This document shows positions 52,344 to 61,338 of a stretch of 64,000 nucleotides of DNA, piece by piece (within the stretch, counting starts at the first letter, position 1; each line of letters opens with the position of its first letter). A program made the position numbers and the translations under genes. The DNA is taken from positions 62,001-126,000 of the forward strand of contig CAJUIR010000001.1 of assembly GCA_910586655.1 (NCBI GenBank), read 5' to 3'. The notes beneath the pieces are model-generated. The model was not told where the DNA came from and made no database searches. It saw only the letters and a program-made list of their open reading frames with translations. Source of the stretch: an uncultured Christensenellaceae bacterium. GTDB lineage: Bacteria > Bacillota > Clostridia > Christensenellales > Borkfalkiaceae.

Positions 52344-52365
52344 TTATTCATTTAAATTCATAAAA

Positions 52366-52387
52366 TAAAAACGGCAGTTTGCCGTTT
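52366..52387 (-). terminator. Terminator of murC
   Basis: Minus strand AAACGGCA/TGCCGTTT with a 3-base loop, then TTTTATTTTATG; the murC stop codon lies in the stem. Confidence 0.8.
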
Positions 52388-53696
52388 AATCGAGAATACT
52401 TTTTGCAATCTGATATATATCGCCCGCGCCGAGTACCAAAATCATGTCATCGGCGTTTAGTTCTTTTTCCAGTCTGGTTCTCAAATCTTGCGGCGATTGA
52501 ACGTAAGAAGATTCCGGAACGCGGCTTACGAGCGCGACGGCGCTGCCTTCGAATACAAATTTTTCACGCGCAGCGTAAGTTTTATAGATCAACGGATTTT
52601 CCGCTTTTTTCAATACCGATATAAACTCCGACATTAAATCTTTGGTACGCGTATAGGTATGCGGTTGAAAAACAAGGCGTACCGTCCCGCGGCACAATCG
52701 TTCGGCACAGGCAAAACTTGCCGCGATTTCACGCGGATGATGCGCATAATCGCAGACGACGGGAACGCCGCAAATGCTGCCCACAGTTTCAAACCGACGT
52801 TTTACGCCTTGAAATTCTTCCAGTCCCTGTTTGATTTCTTTGGGTGAAAATCCGTAAAGACGCGCAGCGGCAAAGGCGGCAAGCGCATTCGCAACCTGAT
52901 ACTTCCCTACTACGTTGAGATAGATCCGTTCCAACGGAATGCCGTGTTCGGTGACGGTAAACGCATATTTTTCTTTTTCCGACCGTAAATTTTCCGCTTG
53001 TATCGTACCTGACTGGAAACCGAAACTCAAAGTATGCGGAATAGTGCGCGCGTTTCGATCGTCGGCATTGACGATAACCGATTTCGCCTTAGATGCAAAC
53101 GTTCGGTATGCGTCGACAAGATCGTTTTCGGACGCGTAACAGTCTGTATGATCTCTATCCGTATTTAAAACGATCGCAATATCGCTGTTAAGCGAAAGAA
53201 AACTGCGGCGAAATTCGCATGCTTCCGTAATAAAATAATCGCCGCCGCTTGAAAAATAATTTCCGAAACGGATATCTTCTCCGCCGATATGACAGGAAAA
53301 AGCGCGATTTCCGCTTTCGAAAATGTGCGAAATCATAGAGGTTGTCGAAGTTTTTCCGTGGCAGCCTGCTACGGAAATGGTATGCGGATATTCCTCCGCT
53401 ACCATTCCGAGAAGTTCTGCGCGCGAAATAAGACGTTTTCCCGCCTCTTTCGCCGCATTCAGTTGCTTATGGTTATCTTCGATTGCGCCCGTGTAGACAA
53501 CGTTTTCCGCAGTGATCGATTCGTTGTCTCCGATTGAAACGGGAATTCCGAGAGAGACCAATTTGCGCGTGAAATGACTTTCCGCCATATCGCTGCCGAG
53601 GACGTCTTCGCCCCGACTTTTTAAAAGTTGGGCGAGCGCGCTCATGCTTACTCCGCCGATTCCGATGAAATACCAGCGTTGTTTGAATTCAAACAT
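52386..53696 (-). CDS. murC: UDP-N-acetylmuramate-L-alanine ligase
   Basis: MurC attaches L-Ala to UDP-MurNAc, the first amino acid of the peptidoglycan stem. The 436-residue protein has the N-terminal Rossmann domain (FIGIGGVSMSALAQLL, about 11-26), the ATP loop VAGCHGKTSTTSMI (about 108-121), the central domain with LNTDRDHTDCY, and the C-terminal domain with PHTYTRTKDL. It is about 20 residues shorter than typical. It is transcribed alone, far from murB in this window. Confidence 0.95.
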   Translation of the reverse strand: MFEFKQRWYFIGIGGVSMSALAQLLKSRGEDVLGSDMAESHFTRKLVSLGIPVSIGDNESITAENVVYTGAIEDNHKQLNAAKEAGKRLISRAELLGMVAEEYPHTISVAGCHGKTSTTSMISHIFESGNRAFSCHIGGEDIRFGNYFSSGGDYFITEACEFRRSFLSLNSDIAIVLNTDRDHTDCYASENDLVDAYRTFASKAKSVIVNADDRNARTIPHTLSFGFQSGTIQAENLRSEKEKYAFTVTEHGIPLERIYLNVVGKYQVANALAAFAAARLYGFSPKEIKQGLEEFQGVKRRFETVGSICGVPVVCDYAHHPREIAASFACAERLCRGTVRLVFQPHTYTRTKDLMSEFISVLKKAENPLIYKTYAAREKFVFEGSAVALVSRVPESSYVQSPQDLRTRLEKELNADDMILVLGAGDIYQIAKSILD

Positions 53697-53734
53697 ACCT
53701 CATATTACGCAGAGTAAAAAAAAATTGCTACAAA

Positions 53735-53760
53735 AAAACGCGCCCGATTGAGCGCGTTTT
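53735..53760 (-). terminator. Terminator after the cold-shock gene
   Basis: A 9-bp stem AAAACGCGC/GCGCGTTTT with an 8-base loop and flanking A/T tracts follows the csp stop. Confidence 0.9.
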
Positions 53761-53781
53761 TCAATTGCCGATTAACCTGAA

Positions 53782-53994
53782 TTAGGAAACGGGCACGACG
53801 TTGACAGCACGAAGTTTACCGCTGTCTTTCGGATCGGGTTCCGTTTCAAACGTTACTTTCTGCCCTTCTTTCAAAGTGCGGAAACCTTCTGTTTGAATTG
53901 CGGAGAAATGCACGAAAATGTCGTCGCCACCCTCGTCGTTGGAAATAAATCCGTAGCCCTTTCCATCATTGAACCACTTCACGGTTCCGTTCAT
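53782..53994 (-). CDS. Cold-shock domain protein
   Basis: This 70-residue single-stranded nucleic acid chaperone has one OB-fold with RNP1 KGYGFISND (about 12-20) and RNP2 DIFVHFSAI (about 25-33). It keeps mRNA unfolded and aids translation after temperature or growth changes. The length is typical. The transcript starts about 66 bases upstream, leaving a leader that could carry cold-response structure, but none was identified by eye. Confidence 0.95.
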   Translation of the reverse strand: MNGTVKWFNDGKGYGFISNDEGGDDIFVHFSAIQTEGFRTLKEGQKVTFETEPDPKDSGKLRAVNVVPVS

Positions 53995-54066
53995 AAAGAT
54001 ACCTCCTATGGCGCTGACCGAAACGCTGTTTATTGCGTGAATCGACTAAATCATACACCGTTTCTT

Positions 54067-54095
54067 ATTATAGCAATTTCCGGAATGCTTGTCAA
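54067..54095 (-). promoter_or_regulatory. Promoter of the cold-shock gene
   Basis: Minus strand TTGACA (54095-54090), 17 bp and TATAAT (54072-54067): a perfect consensus. Confidence 0.88.
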
Positions 54096-54116
54096 CCGTT
54101 CCGCGCAAAATCTTGT

Positions 54117-55925
54117 TTACTTTTGTAAATATTTTTCAAGCAGTTTTGCTGTAATCTCATGAAACGCATCCGATTCTTCGGGCGTAAGTCCGCGGTAATC
54201 CATGAGAGCAAGATAGTAAATGTGACGCGCGGCAGTTATGCGTTCTTCTTCGCTTGCCGCTTTCAGTGCGACCACTGCGGGATTAGCCGTATTTACGATC
54301 AACGTCATATCCGTCGGCGCATTTCCGATCTGATAGAACTGATTCATTTCAGACATTCTGCGCATAAATTCGGAAACGTTTACGATCGCCGGAACGGCGC
54401 TGTTTTTCAGTTTTTCCGATTTGATTGAAACGTGGATGCCTTCGAGTGCGCTTTTAAAAATTTCTTCGGTTTCTTTGTCTTCACCGCTCTCCTCTTTCAG
54501 CGCGCCTGCAACGTCTGCATCGATGCGCAGAAAACGAACGCGTTTTGGATTTTTGTATTCGATATAACTGATAAAATGAGGATCGATATACGTATCGCAT
54601 ACAAGCGCGTCCAATCCTGCTTCTTTGAACATTTTTATATACTGAGCCTGCTTGTTTTCATCCGACACGTAATACACCGATTTGGGTTCTTTTCCTGCTT
54701 TTGCGTCCTCTTCGCTGATTTCTTCGCCCAAACATTGCGTGATCGGCAGAAATTGTCCGCACAAATTTTTGAAAACGATCACGTCTTTTACTTTCTGATA
54801 AAATTCGTCGTCTTTAATGCAGCCGAATTTTACGAACGTAGCAAGATCTTTCCAGCAGTTTTCATATTTTTCCTTGTCGTTTTTGTAAAGTTCCAGTAAT
54901 TTATCGGCTACTTTTTTCGTGATATGTTTAGCGATCTTTTGTACTTGTCTGTCGTTTTGCAGGAAAGACCGCGAGACGTTTAAAGGGATCTCGGGGCAGT
55001 CGATCACTCCGTTCAGCAACATTAAGAATTCGGGAATGACTTCTTTGATATTGTCGGCAATGTATACCTGATTGCAATACAGTTTGACTTGTCCGCGCTC
55101 TAATTCGACTTGTTTTTTGGCTTGCGGGAAATACAGGATCCCTTTCAGATTGAAAGGATATTCCATATTCAAGTGGATCCAGAACAGAGGTTCGTTATAG
55201 TCATGAAAGGTTTCACGGTAAAACGTTTTATATTCTTCTTCCGTACAGTTTTTGGGTTGTTTTTTATAAAGCGGACAGGTGGTATTGACAGGCTGATCAT
55301 CTTTTCCCTTCGGATTAAGAAAAATTTCATAAGGCATGAACGAACAGTATTTATTGAGCAACTGTCGGATCGTTGTTTCTTTCAAAAATTCTTTTTCATC
55401 CGCAGAAATATGCATTACGATTTTGGTTCCGCGTGTTTCTTTGTCGCAATCTCCAATGGTGTAAGTATTATTTCCGTCGGAAGTCCAGTGTACGCCTTTT
55501 ACACCGTCTTGATAAGATTTCGTAAAAATTTCGATATTGTCCGAAACCATGTAGGCGGAATAAAATCCTAAACCGAAATGCCCTATGATTCCGTCTCCTC
55601 CTGCTTTTTCGTATTTCGTTACGAAATCTGCCGCGCCCGAAAAAGCGATTTGCGTAATATACGTTTCCACTTCTTCTTCCGACATGCCGATCCCGTTATC
55701 TTCTACGGTAAGCGTTTTCGCTTTTTCGTCCGTTGTTACTGTAATACGGTAAATTTCTTCGTTCGCGGTTTCTCCGAGCGTATTTAACTTTTTCAATTTC
55801 GTGATCGCATCCGATGCGTTCGCAACGATTTCACGCAGAAAGATATCCTTCTCGGAATAAAGCCATTTTTTGATGATGGGCATCATATTTTCGCTTGAAA
55901 TTTTGATATTGCCTTGTTTTTCCAT
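54117..55925 (-). CDS. htpG: Molecular chaperone HtpG (Hsp90)
   Basis: HtpG is the bacterial Hsp90, an ATP-driven chaperone. The 602-residue protein has the GHKL ATPase domain with EIVANASDAITKLKKL (about 33-48), DNGIGMSEEEV (about 82-92) and GHFGLGFYSAYMV (about 115-127). The middle domain follows with the FLQNDRQVQ-type catalytic loop (SRSFLQNDRQVQKI, about 318), then the C-terminal dimerisation domain. It is a little shorter than E. coli HtpG (624). No CIRCE element was found upstream. Confidence 0.96.
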   Translation of the reverse strand: MEKQGNIKISSENMMPIIKKWLYSEKDIFLREIVANASDAITKLKKLNTLGETANEEIYRITVTTDEKAKTLTVEDNGIGMSEEEVETYITQIAFSGAADFVTKYEKAGGDGIIGHFGLGFYSAYMVSDNIEIFTKSYQDGVKGVHWTSDGNNTYTIGDCDKETRGTKIVMHISADEKEFLKETTIRQLLNKYCSFMPYEIFLNPKGKDDQPVNTTCPLYKKQPKNCTEEEYKTFYRETFHDYNEPLFWIHLNMEYPFNLKGILYFPQAKKQVELERGQVKLYCNQVYIADNIKEVIPEFLMLLNGVIDCPEIPLNVSRSFLQNDRQVQKIAKHITKKVADKLLELYKNDKEKYENCWKDLATFVKFGCIKDDEFYQKVKDVIVFKNLCGQFLPITQCLGEEISEEDAKAGKEPKSVYYVSDENKQAQYIKMFKEAGLDALVCDTYIDPHFISYIEYKNPKRVRFLRIDADVAGALKEESGEDKETEEIFKSALEGIHVSIKSEKLKNSAVPAIVNVSEFMRRMSEMNQFYQIGNAPTDMTLIVNTANPAVVALKAASEEERITAARHIYYLALMDYRGLTPEESDAFHEITAKLLEKYLQK

Positions 55926-55965
55926 GTGAGTTGCTCCTAAATTTAGTCAATGTTATATAAACAAA

Positions 55966-55989
55966 AAAATCCGCGATTAAGCGGATTTT
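55966..55989 (-). terminator. Terminator after ispH-rpsA
   Basis: Minus strand AAATCCGC/GCGGATTT with a 6-base loop and a T-run, between htpG and the fusion gene. Confidence 0.88.
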
Positions 55990-56006
55990 TGACAATTCAT
56001 TTTAAA

Positions 56007-58139
56007 TTATTTTTCGTCGTCCGAACCGAGCAGTTCCGAGATGGACGCGCCTTCGAAACTTTCGCTCCAACCACTGTATTCTTCCTCTTCGGAATAATTG
56101 CCGCGGTTGCTGCGTTTGCTCTTCTTCTGACGCTGCGGCTTTCCTCCGTCGTCATGTTCGCGGGGATATTCTACTTCGGGAGCGGGCTGTAACGCCTTGA
56201 TGGAAAGCGTAATTTTATGCTCTTCGGGATTGAATGCAAGGATCTGTGCGTCGATCTCTTCGCCGATGCTCAAAACCGAGGTGGGATTTTCAAGCCATTC
56301 GTGGGAAATTTGCGATACGTGTACGAGTCCGTCAATGCCTTTTTCCAATTCAACGAACGCGCCGAACGGAACGATCCGCACCACTTTTCCGTGTACAACA
56401 TCGCCTTCCGCATATTTCTCGGCAGCCAAATCCCAAGGCTGAGGCTGTAACTGTTTGTATCCGATGGAAACTTTTTTGGAGTCCCGATCGATCTTTAACA
56501 CTTGGAACTGATAGCGCTTGCCGATTGTGAGAACGTCTTTCACTTCTTTTACGCCCGTCCAAGAAAGATCGGAAATGTGCGCCAAGCAATCGAATCCGTT
56601 TACGGAAACGAATGCGCCGAACGAAGTCGCGCGTTCCACTTTGCCTTCCACGATGTCGCCGACGTGAACAGAATCGAAGAATGCCGCTTCTTTTTCTGCT
56701 TTTGCGGCTTCGCGTTCTTCGCGTTCCGCTTCCAAAATAACGCGCTGGGAAGCGATGATTTCCTTTCTGCGTTCCTTACGGATTTCGATCAGTTTCAAAC
56801 GAAGATTTTTACCCGTATATTTTTCAAGGTCTTTTACGAAACCCGCACGGATTTCTCTTGCGGGAACAAACACGGGATAGGTACCCAATTCCGCAGTAAG
56901 ACCGCCCTTGTTATAGCCGGTGCAGACTACCGTAAATTCTTTGCCCGCTTCCACGTCCTTCAAAAGCGCTTCTTCTTCCTGAATTTTCTTCACTTTCTTT
57001 TCGGAAAGTTTTACTTTGGGATTGGTTTCGACAACCATTACGTTGATGTCTTCTCCGATTTTTCCCGCATATGATTCACGGCTGTACTCTTCGCAGTCCA
57101 GTTCGGCTTTGTCGATCAAGATTTCGCCTTTGCCCGATACGGAAACATAGATCCCCTCGTCTCTTGCAGACACGATGTTTACGTTCAGAATCTGTCCTTT
57201 GCGGTAACGGGTCTCACGATCAATGCCTTGCACTACTTCCGCCATCGTGGTCGCTTCCGCCTGCTGCGTTTCTTCGGCAACGGTTTGCGTTGCCTTCTGT
57301 ACTTCCGCGTTGTTGTTTGCCATCTTAAAAAGAACCTCCTGAGTTTGCCAATCGGGTGTGCTTGCTCCCGCTATGACGCCAACTCTTTTAAAATATTGAA
57401 TTTTTTCATATTTGAAATCGTCGGCATTGTTTAAACGAATGACGTTTTTGCAATGCGCGGACGCAATTTCACATAATTTTCTTGTGTTGCTGCTGTGCAG
57501 ACCGCCGAGAACCAAAACAGCATCGCAATTTTTTGCGATTTTTTGCGCCTCTTTTTGCCTGCGCACAGTAGTATAACAAATTGTGCGGAAAATCTCAACT
57601 GATTTTGGATATACTTTTTGAATATTTTCAGCAATTTTCAAAAATCTTTGTTCGGAAAAGGTCGTTTGCGAGACCAAAACAACGCCTTTGTCCTTTAATA
57701 TGCCAAAATCATCTTCTTCTGACGAAAATACATAGGCTTCGCTTGCGCACCAACCGACCAGTCCGATGACCTCCGGATGTTCCCGATGTCCTGCGATCGC
57801 AATTGTTTTTCCTTCCGCGCTTTTGGAAGCGACGATCTTTTGGGTTTTCTTGACAAAGGAACAGGTGCAGTCTACAACGTCGATTTGATGTCGCGTACAG
57901 TGATCGTAAACCTCTTTTCCCACTCCGTGTGAACGGATCAGAAGTCTTGCCCCGTCGGGCACTTCGCGCAAAGCGTCTGCTTTCTTGATCCCCCGTTTGG
58001 AGATTCGCTTTACTACGTCTTCATTATGGATCAAATCGCCGAGTACGTAAGTATTCTCCGCTGGTACCGTAAACGCCGTATCGACGGCTTTTTTGACTCC
58101 GACGCAAAATCCGTCGTTTTCGGCAACGATCACCGTCAT
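56007..58139 (-). CDS. ispH: IspH fused to ribosomal protein S1
   Basis: One 710-residue chain joins two functions. Residues 1-280 are 4-hydroxy-3-methylbut-2-enyl diphosphate reductase, the last step of the MEP isoprenoid pathway, with cluster-ligand Cys in GFCVGVKKAV (about 12), VDCTCSFVKK (about 96) and TICYTTVRRQKE (about 190) and substrate His in SHG. Residues about 310-650 carry four S1 RNA-binding domains, each with a G-x-(V/F)-type start (RKGQILNVNIV, AGKEFTVVCTG, VGDIVEGKVER, EGDVVHGKVVR). The tail is Lys/Arg and Glu rich. This fusion is common in Clostridia and strongly supports the class. It is coupled to plsC (4-base overlap). Confidence 0.95.
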   Translation of the reverse strand: MTVIVAENDGFCVGVKKAVDTAFTVPAENTYVLGDLIHNEDVVKRISKRGIKKADALREVPDGARLLIRSHGVGKEVYDHCTRHQIDVVDCTCSFVKKTQKIVASKSAEGKTIAIAGHREHPEVIGLVGWCASEAYVFSSEEDDFGILKDKGVVLVSQTTFSEQRFLKIAENIQKVYPKSVEIFRTICYTTVRRQKEAQKIAKNCDAVLVLGGLHSSNTRKLCEIASAHCKNVIRLNNADDFKYEKIQYFKRVGVIAGASTPDWQTQEVLFKMANNNAEVQKATQTVAEETQQAEATTMAEVVQGIDRETRYRKGQILNVNIVSARDEGIYVSVSGKGEILIDKAELDCEEYSRESYAGKIGEDINVMVVETNPKVKLSEKKVKKIQEEEALLKDVEAGKEFTVVCTGYNKGGLTAELGTYPVFVPAREIRAGFVKDLEKYTGKNLRLKLIEIRKERRKEIIASQRVILEAEREEREAAKAEKEAAFFDSVHVGDIVEGKVERATSFGAFVSVNGFDCLAHISDLSWTGVKEVKDVLTIGKRYQFQVLKIDRDSKKVSIGYKQLQPQPWDLAAEKYAEGDVVHGKVVRIVPFGAFVELEKGIDGLVHVSQISHEWLENPTSVLSIGEEIDAQILAFNPEEHKITLSIKALQPAPEVEYPREHDDGGKPQRQKKSKRSNRGNYSEEEEYSGWSESFEGASISELLGSDDEK

Positions 58140-58912
58140 TGGCGTTTTCCTCTTTTTCCGGCTTTTTTCTCGGCAAGCATCGCGCGGTGTTTTGCCCGTA
58201 ATTCGTACATGATTTTTTTCAGTTTTTCGTCTGCTTCTTCGTATTCTTGAGCCGTTAATTTTCTGTCGTAATATTCGGTGAGTTCGATCGGTTCGCCGTA
58301 TACAACGTGCGTTTTACGGAACAGGCGCGGTCGGTTGCAGATGACGATCGGAATGACGGGCGTTTTGGTTTTAATTGCGAGCATTGCCGCACCGGCGTGA
58401 AACGGTAAAAACTCTTCATCCGACTGTTTGTTTCGGGTTCCTTCCGGGTAAATGGCAAGTTTTTCCCCGTTTTTCAAAATTTTGATTGCGTCAATCAGAG
58501 AGCGCACGTCGCTGCCGTCGCGCATCGCGCCGAGCGTTCCCCATTTTCTGCCTAAATAACCGAGAACGGGAGCCTCCAAAATGGATTGTTTTGCAATAAA
58601 GTGAATTCCCTCTCGGGTCGCTAATTTCGGGAAGAAAACGTCGAAATTGCTGTAATGGTTGCATACAAAGATATAGGCGCCGAGACCTGCTTTTTTGTAC
58701 CCGAAACGTTTATAAGGATAAAGGATTTTATGAATGGGATGCAAAAAGAAGCATATAAAATTCATGCTTCGTATCATATGACGTCCCTTTTTATCGGCGG
58801 GAAACAGCAATCGTTTCTGTTTTTCCCATTTTTTTAATTTTTTTTCTCGCTTTTTTTGCTGTTTTAATTCTTTTTTTTGTGCTTTGGAAGGTTTTCCTTC
58901 TTCTGGTACCAT
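58136..58912 (-). CDS. plsC: 1-acyl-sn-glycerol-3-phosphate acyltransferase
   Basis: PlsC acylates lysophosphatidate to phosphatidate at the membrane. The 258-residue protein has a Lys-rich N-terminal stretch (about 1-40), a hydrophobic segment (about 50-62), the catalytic NHYSNFD motif (HxxxxD, about 85-91), and YPEGTRNK (about 153-160). The start chosen is ATG at 58912, overlapping the cmk stop by one base. The order aroH/cmk-plsC-ispH/rpsA is the standard Clostridia arrangement of cmk-plsC-ispH. Confidence 0.92.
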   Translation of the reverse strand: MVPEEGKPSKAQKKELKQQKKREKKLKKWEKQKRLLFPADKKGRHMIRSMNFICFFLHPIHKILYPYKRFGYKKAGLGAYIFVCNHYSNFDVFFPKLATREGIHFIAKQSILEAPVLGYLGRKWGTLGAMRDGSDVRSLIDAIKILKNGEKLAIYPEGTRNKQSDEEFLPFHAGAAMLAIKTKTPVIPIVICNRPRLFRKTHVVYGEPIELTEYYDRKLTAQEYEEADEKLKKIMYELRAKHRAMLAEKKAGKRGKRQ

Positions 58913-59919
58913 CAAATTTTCTCCTGCAACTTACTTTTTATTGCGGTAATGACTGCTTCCACCGACATTTGGGAAGAATCGATCAGAATCGCGTCTTCTG
59001 CTTGTTTCAGCGGAGAAATTTCACGAGAGGTATCTTGTATGTCGCGCTGAATGATTTCCGTTTTGATCGTTTCATAATCGACCGAATAGCCTTTTGCCGT
59101 AAGTTCGTCGAATCTTCTTTTCGCGCGCACTTCGGGACTTGCCGTTAGGAAAAATTTAAACTCCGCATCGGGAAGAACAACCGTACCGATGTCCCTTCCG
59201 TCTAATACACAAGACATTTTCTTTGCGATTTCACGCTGTTTTTCAACCATTTTTTGACGGACGCAAGGTAATTTCGAGACAGTCGATGCCGCCATGGAAA
59301 TGTGCGGCTGGCGAATTTCCGTTGAAACGTCGTTGCCGTCTAACAGTGTGATCTGAGAGCCGTTTTGATATTCGATCGCCAAATCGATCGATTGCATCAA
59401 ATTGAAAATATTCCTCTCGTCTTCTACGTTGACGCCGCTTTGAATCGCTTTTAACGCGCATGCGCGATACATCGCGCCGGTATCCAGATATAAAATATCA
59501 TAGTCTTTGGCGAGACGTTTTGCAACGGTCGACTTGCCGCTGCCGGAAGGACCGTCGATTGCAATATTGATTTTTTGCGTCAAATCTTTCCGCAACGCTT
59601 TTGCGTCGCGCAGATATACGGGATGCGCTTTCAGATTCCGTTCGATAAACAGCATTACGCGAATACAAAGTTTTAATCCGCCGTTTATTTCCGGTTCCAT
59701 TGCGGAAAATAACGAACTTGATTCAAAACCTGCTTCTCTCGCCGCTTTTGCGGGATAATAGGAATGAATATCGGAGGTGCTGGAAAATACAATACTCAGA
59801 ATTTCTTCCCGTTTAAGATTGTTTGCGGATACGATTTCTTCAAGCAGTTCTTTTACCGCCGATTGGATTTCTTCTTTTTCGTCCTGCTTGATTGTGATGG
59901 CTCCGCGTATGATCGTCAT
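58912..59919 (-). CDS. cmk: Chorismate mutase (AroH) fused to cytidylate kinase
   Basis: This 335-residue fusion has an AroH-type chorismate mutase at residues 1-112. RGAITI aligns with the active-site Arg7 region of Bacillus AroH, SAMEPEINGGLKLCIRVM keeps Glu78 and Arg90 positions (Cys75 is Ser), and PVYLRDAKALRKDL keeps the C-terminal Tyr. Residues 115-335 are cytidylate kinase, with the P-loop GPSGSGKSTVAKRL (about 122-135), YLDTGAMYRA and DGRDIGTVVLPDA. CMP kinase is essential for nucleotide pools; AroH makes prephenate for Phe/Tyr. The two activities are unrelated. The ribosome site is GGGAGATAACTT. It is co-transcribed with plsC and ispH-rpsA. Confidence 0.92.
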   Translation of the reverse strand: MTIIRGAITIKQDEKEEIQSAVKELLEEIVSANNLKREEILSIVFSSTSDIHSYYPAKAAREAGFESSSLFSAMEPEINGGLKLCIRVMLFIERNLKAHPVYLRDAKALRKDLTQKINIAIDGPSGSGKSTVAKRLAKDYDILYLDTGAMYRACALKAIQSGVNVEDERNIFNLMQSIDLAIEYQNGSQITLLDGNDVSTEIRQPHISMAASTVSKLPCVRQKMVEKQREIAKKMSCVLDGRDIGTVVLPDAEFKFFLTASPEVRAKRRFDELTAKGYSVDYETIKTEIIQRDIQDTSREISPLKQAEDAILIDSSQMSVEAVITAIKSKLQEKI

Positions 59920-60003
59920 AAGTTATCTCCCATTTTCATTTATTATAAGCGTTTGCGGAAAAAATGTCAATCTTATAAAGTCATTGTAAATATCAAATTT
60001 AAG

Positions 60004-60058
60004 TGTTATTACACATAACATATGTCTGTCATAATACTATGCAAAATATTATTTTATG
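60004..60058. repeat. AT-rich palindromic repeat, copy 3
   Basis: TGTTAT-TACAC-ATAACA (60004-60020) is followed by a stretch whose reverse complement (60058-60022) aligns with 11262-11298 over about 36 bases with few mismatches, including ATAGTATTATG. The repeat runs into the 3' end of the flavoprotein gene and supplies its last codons and stop. Confidence 0.65.
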
Positions 60059-61269
60059 GAGTTTCCAGCCATAAAACCTGTTGAAAATGCAATTTGCAGA
60101 TTGAATCCGCCGGTATATGCGTCCAAATCCAAAACTTCTCCGCAGAAATACAATCCGCGGATGAGTTTACTTTCCATCGTTTTGGGATGGATATGTTTTA
60201 ATTCCACACCACCCGAAGTTACGACTGCTTCCTCGAAACCACGAAGTCTTTTGATGTGCAGAGGAAACGTTTTTAAACAGGTTCCCATTCTTGTGCGCTC
60301 CTCTTTACGAATATTGTGAACGCGCGTTTCGGGAGAAATCCCGCAGGAGCGTAATACAATAGATGCCAATCCGTACGGCAATAAATTTCTCATTACGTTT
60401 TTAATTTGTTCATTTTTGCGCATTTCAAATTCGCGGAGAAGTCTTGCGTCTATTTGTTCATAATCAAGCGCAGGTTTAAGGTCTAACGTCAATGTAATTT
60501 CCGAAAGCGGTAAGCGGTTGATTTCGGCAGAAAGTGACAGTACGAGCGGTCCGCTGATTCCGTAATGCGTAAACAGAAGTTCGCCCAACCGTGACGATAT
60601 GGTTTTTTGATTTCTTTGCGCCGTAAGTACGACGTTTTTGAGGGAGATCCCTTGTGCGGAGGAAAGAGTCTCTTTCAATTCGATCCCGACAAGAGAAGGC
60701 GCGGGAGAAATCATGGAATGTCCTGTCTCCCGAGCAAAACGGTAACCGTCGCCCGTAGAGCCGGTTGCAGGATAGGAAATACCGCCGGTTGCAATGATTG
60801 CGCAGTCGCAGTCATAAGCCGAACGATTGGTAAGGATCCGTTTTACTTCGTCATGTTCGGTTTCGATGTTTTGTACCGTTTCATTTAAATGAATGGTAAC
60901 GCCGTAAGATTTACAGGCGCGTTCCAAAGTTTTCGTCACGTCGCTTGCATGGTCGCTGACGGGAAACACGCGGTTTCCTCGTTCAACTTTCAATGCAAGC
61001 CCATATTTTTCCATAAGCGCCATCGTGTCGATTGAGGGAAACGCGTACGCCGCGCCCGTCAAAAATTTTCCGCCGTGGACGACGTGACTTAAAAAATCCT
61101 CGGGAGAGCAATCGTTCGTAAGGTTGCATCTTCCTTTTCCTGTAATGTAGATCTTTTTTCCGAGTTTTTCGTTTTTTTCGATAAGTAATACGGAATTTCC
61201 GTTTTTTGCGGCATGATAAGCCGCAGATAAACCGGACGCGCCTCCGCCTATTACGATGACTTGTTTCAA
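60049..61269 (-). CDS. HI0933/BaiN-family FAD-dependent oxidoreductase
   Basis: This 406-residue flavoprotein has the FAD-binding motif VIGGGASGLSAAYHAA (about 5-20), KKIYITGKGRCNLTND (about 38-53), ATGGISYPATGSTGDGY (about 160-176) and the C-terminal GLYFCGEVLDLDAYTGGFNLQIAFSTG (about 367-393). The family includes BaiN, an enzyme of gut bile-acid dehydroxylation, and enzymes of unknown substrate. No other bai genes are nearby, so a bile-acid role is not implied. The last codons are within a palindromic repeat. Confidence 0.88.
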   Translation of the reverse strand: MKQVIVIGGGASGLSAAYHAAKNGNSVLLIEKNEKLGKKIYITGKGRCNLTNDCSPEDFLSHVVHGGKFLTGAAYAFPSIDTMALMEKYGLALKVERGNRVFPVSDHASDVTKTLERACKSYGVTIHLNETVQNIETEHDEVKRILTNRSAYDCDCAIIATGGISYPATGSTGDGYRFARETGHSMISPAPSLVGIELKETLSSAQGISLKNVVLTAQRNQKTISSRLGELLFTHYGISGPLVLSLSAEINRLPLSEITLTLDLKPALDYEQIDARLLREFEMRKNEQIKNVMRNLLPYGLASIVLRSCGISPETRVHNIRKEERTRMGTCLKTFPLHIKRLRGFEEAVVTSGGVELKHIHPKTMESKLIRGLYFCGEVLDLDAYTGGFNLQIAFSTGFMAGNSIK

Positions 61270-61289
61270 AATTTCACCTATGTATTGGG

Positions 61290-61321
61290 AAAGCGAGGGT
61301 CTTCTTGCTTACCCTCGCTTT
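61290..61321 (-). terminator. Hairpin between oadA and the flavoprotein gene
   Basis: An 11-bp stem AAAGCGAGGGT/ACCCTCGCTTT with a 10-base loop. On the minus strand only a short T stretch follows, so termination may be partial. Confidence 0.65.
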
Positions 61322-61338
61322 GAGACTGTTGTTAAATT

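Noticed and set aside
60049..61269. Bile-acid 7-dehydroxylation cluster because of the BaiN-like protein
   Set aside because: No other bai genes are present and the HI0933 family is widespread in bacteria without that pathway.
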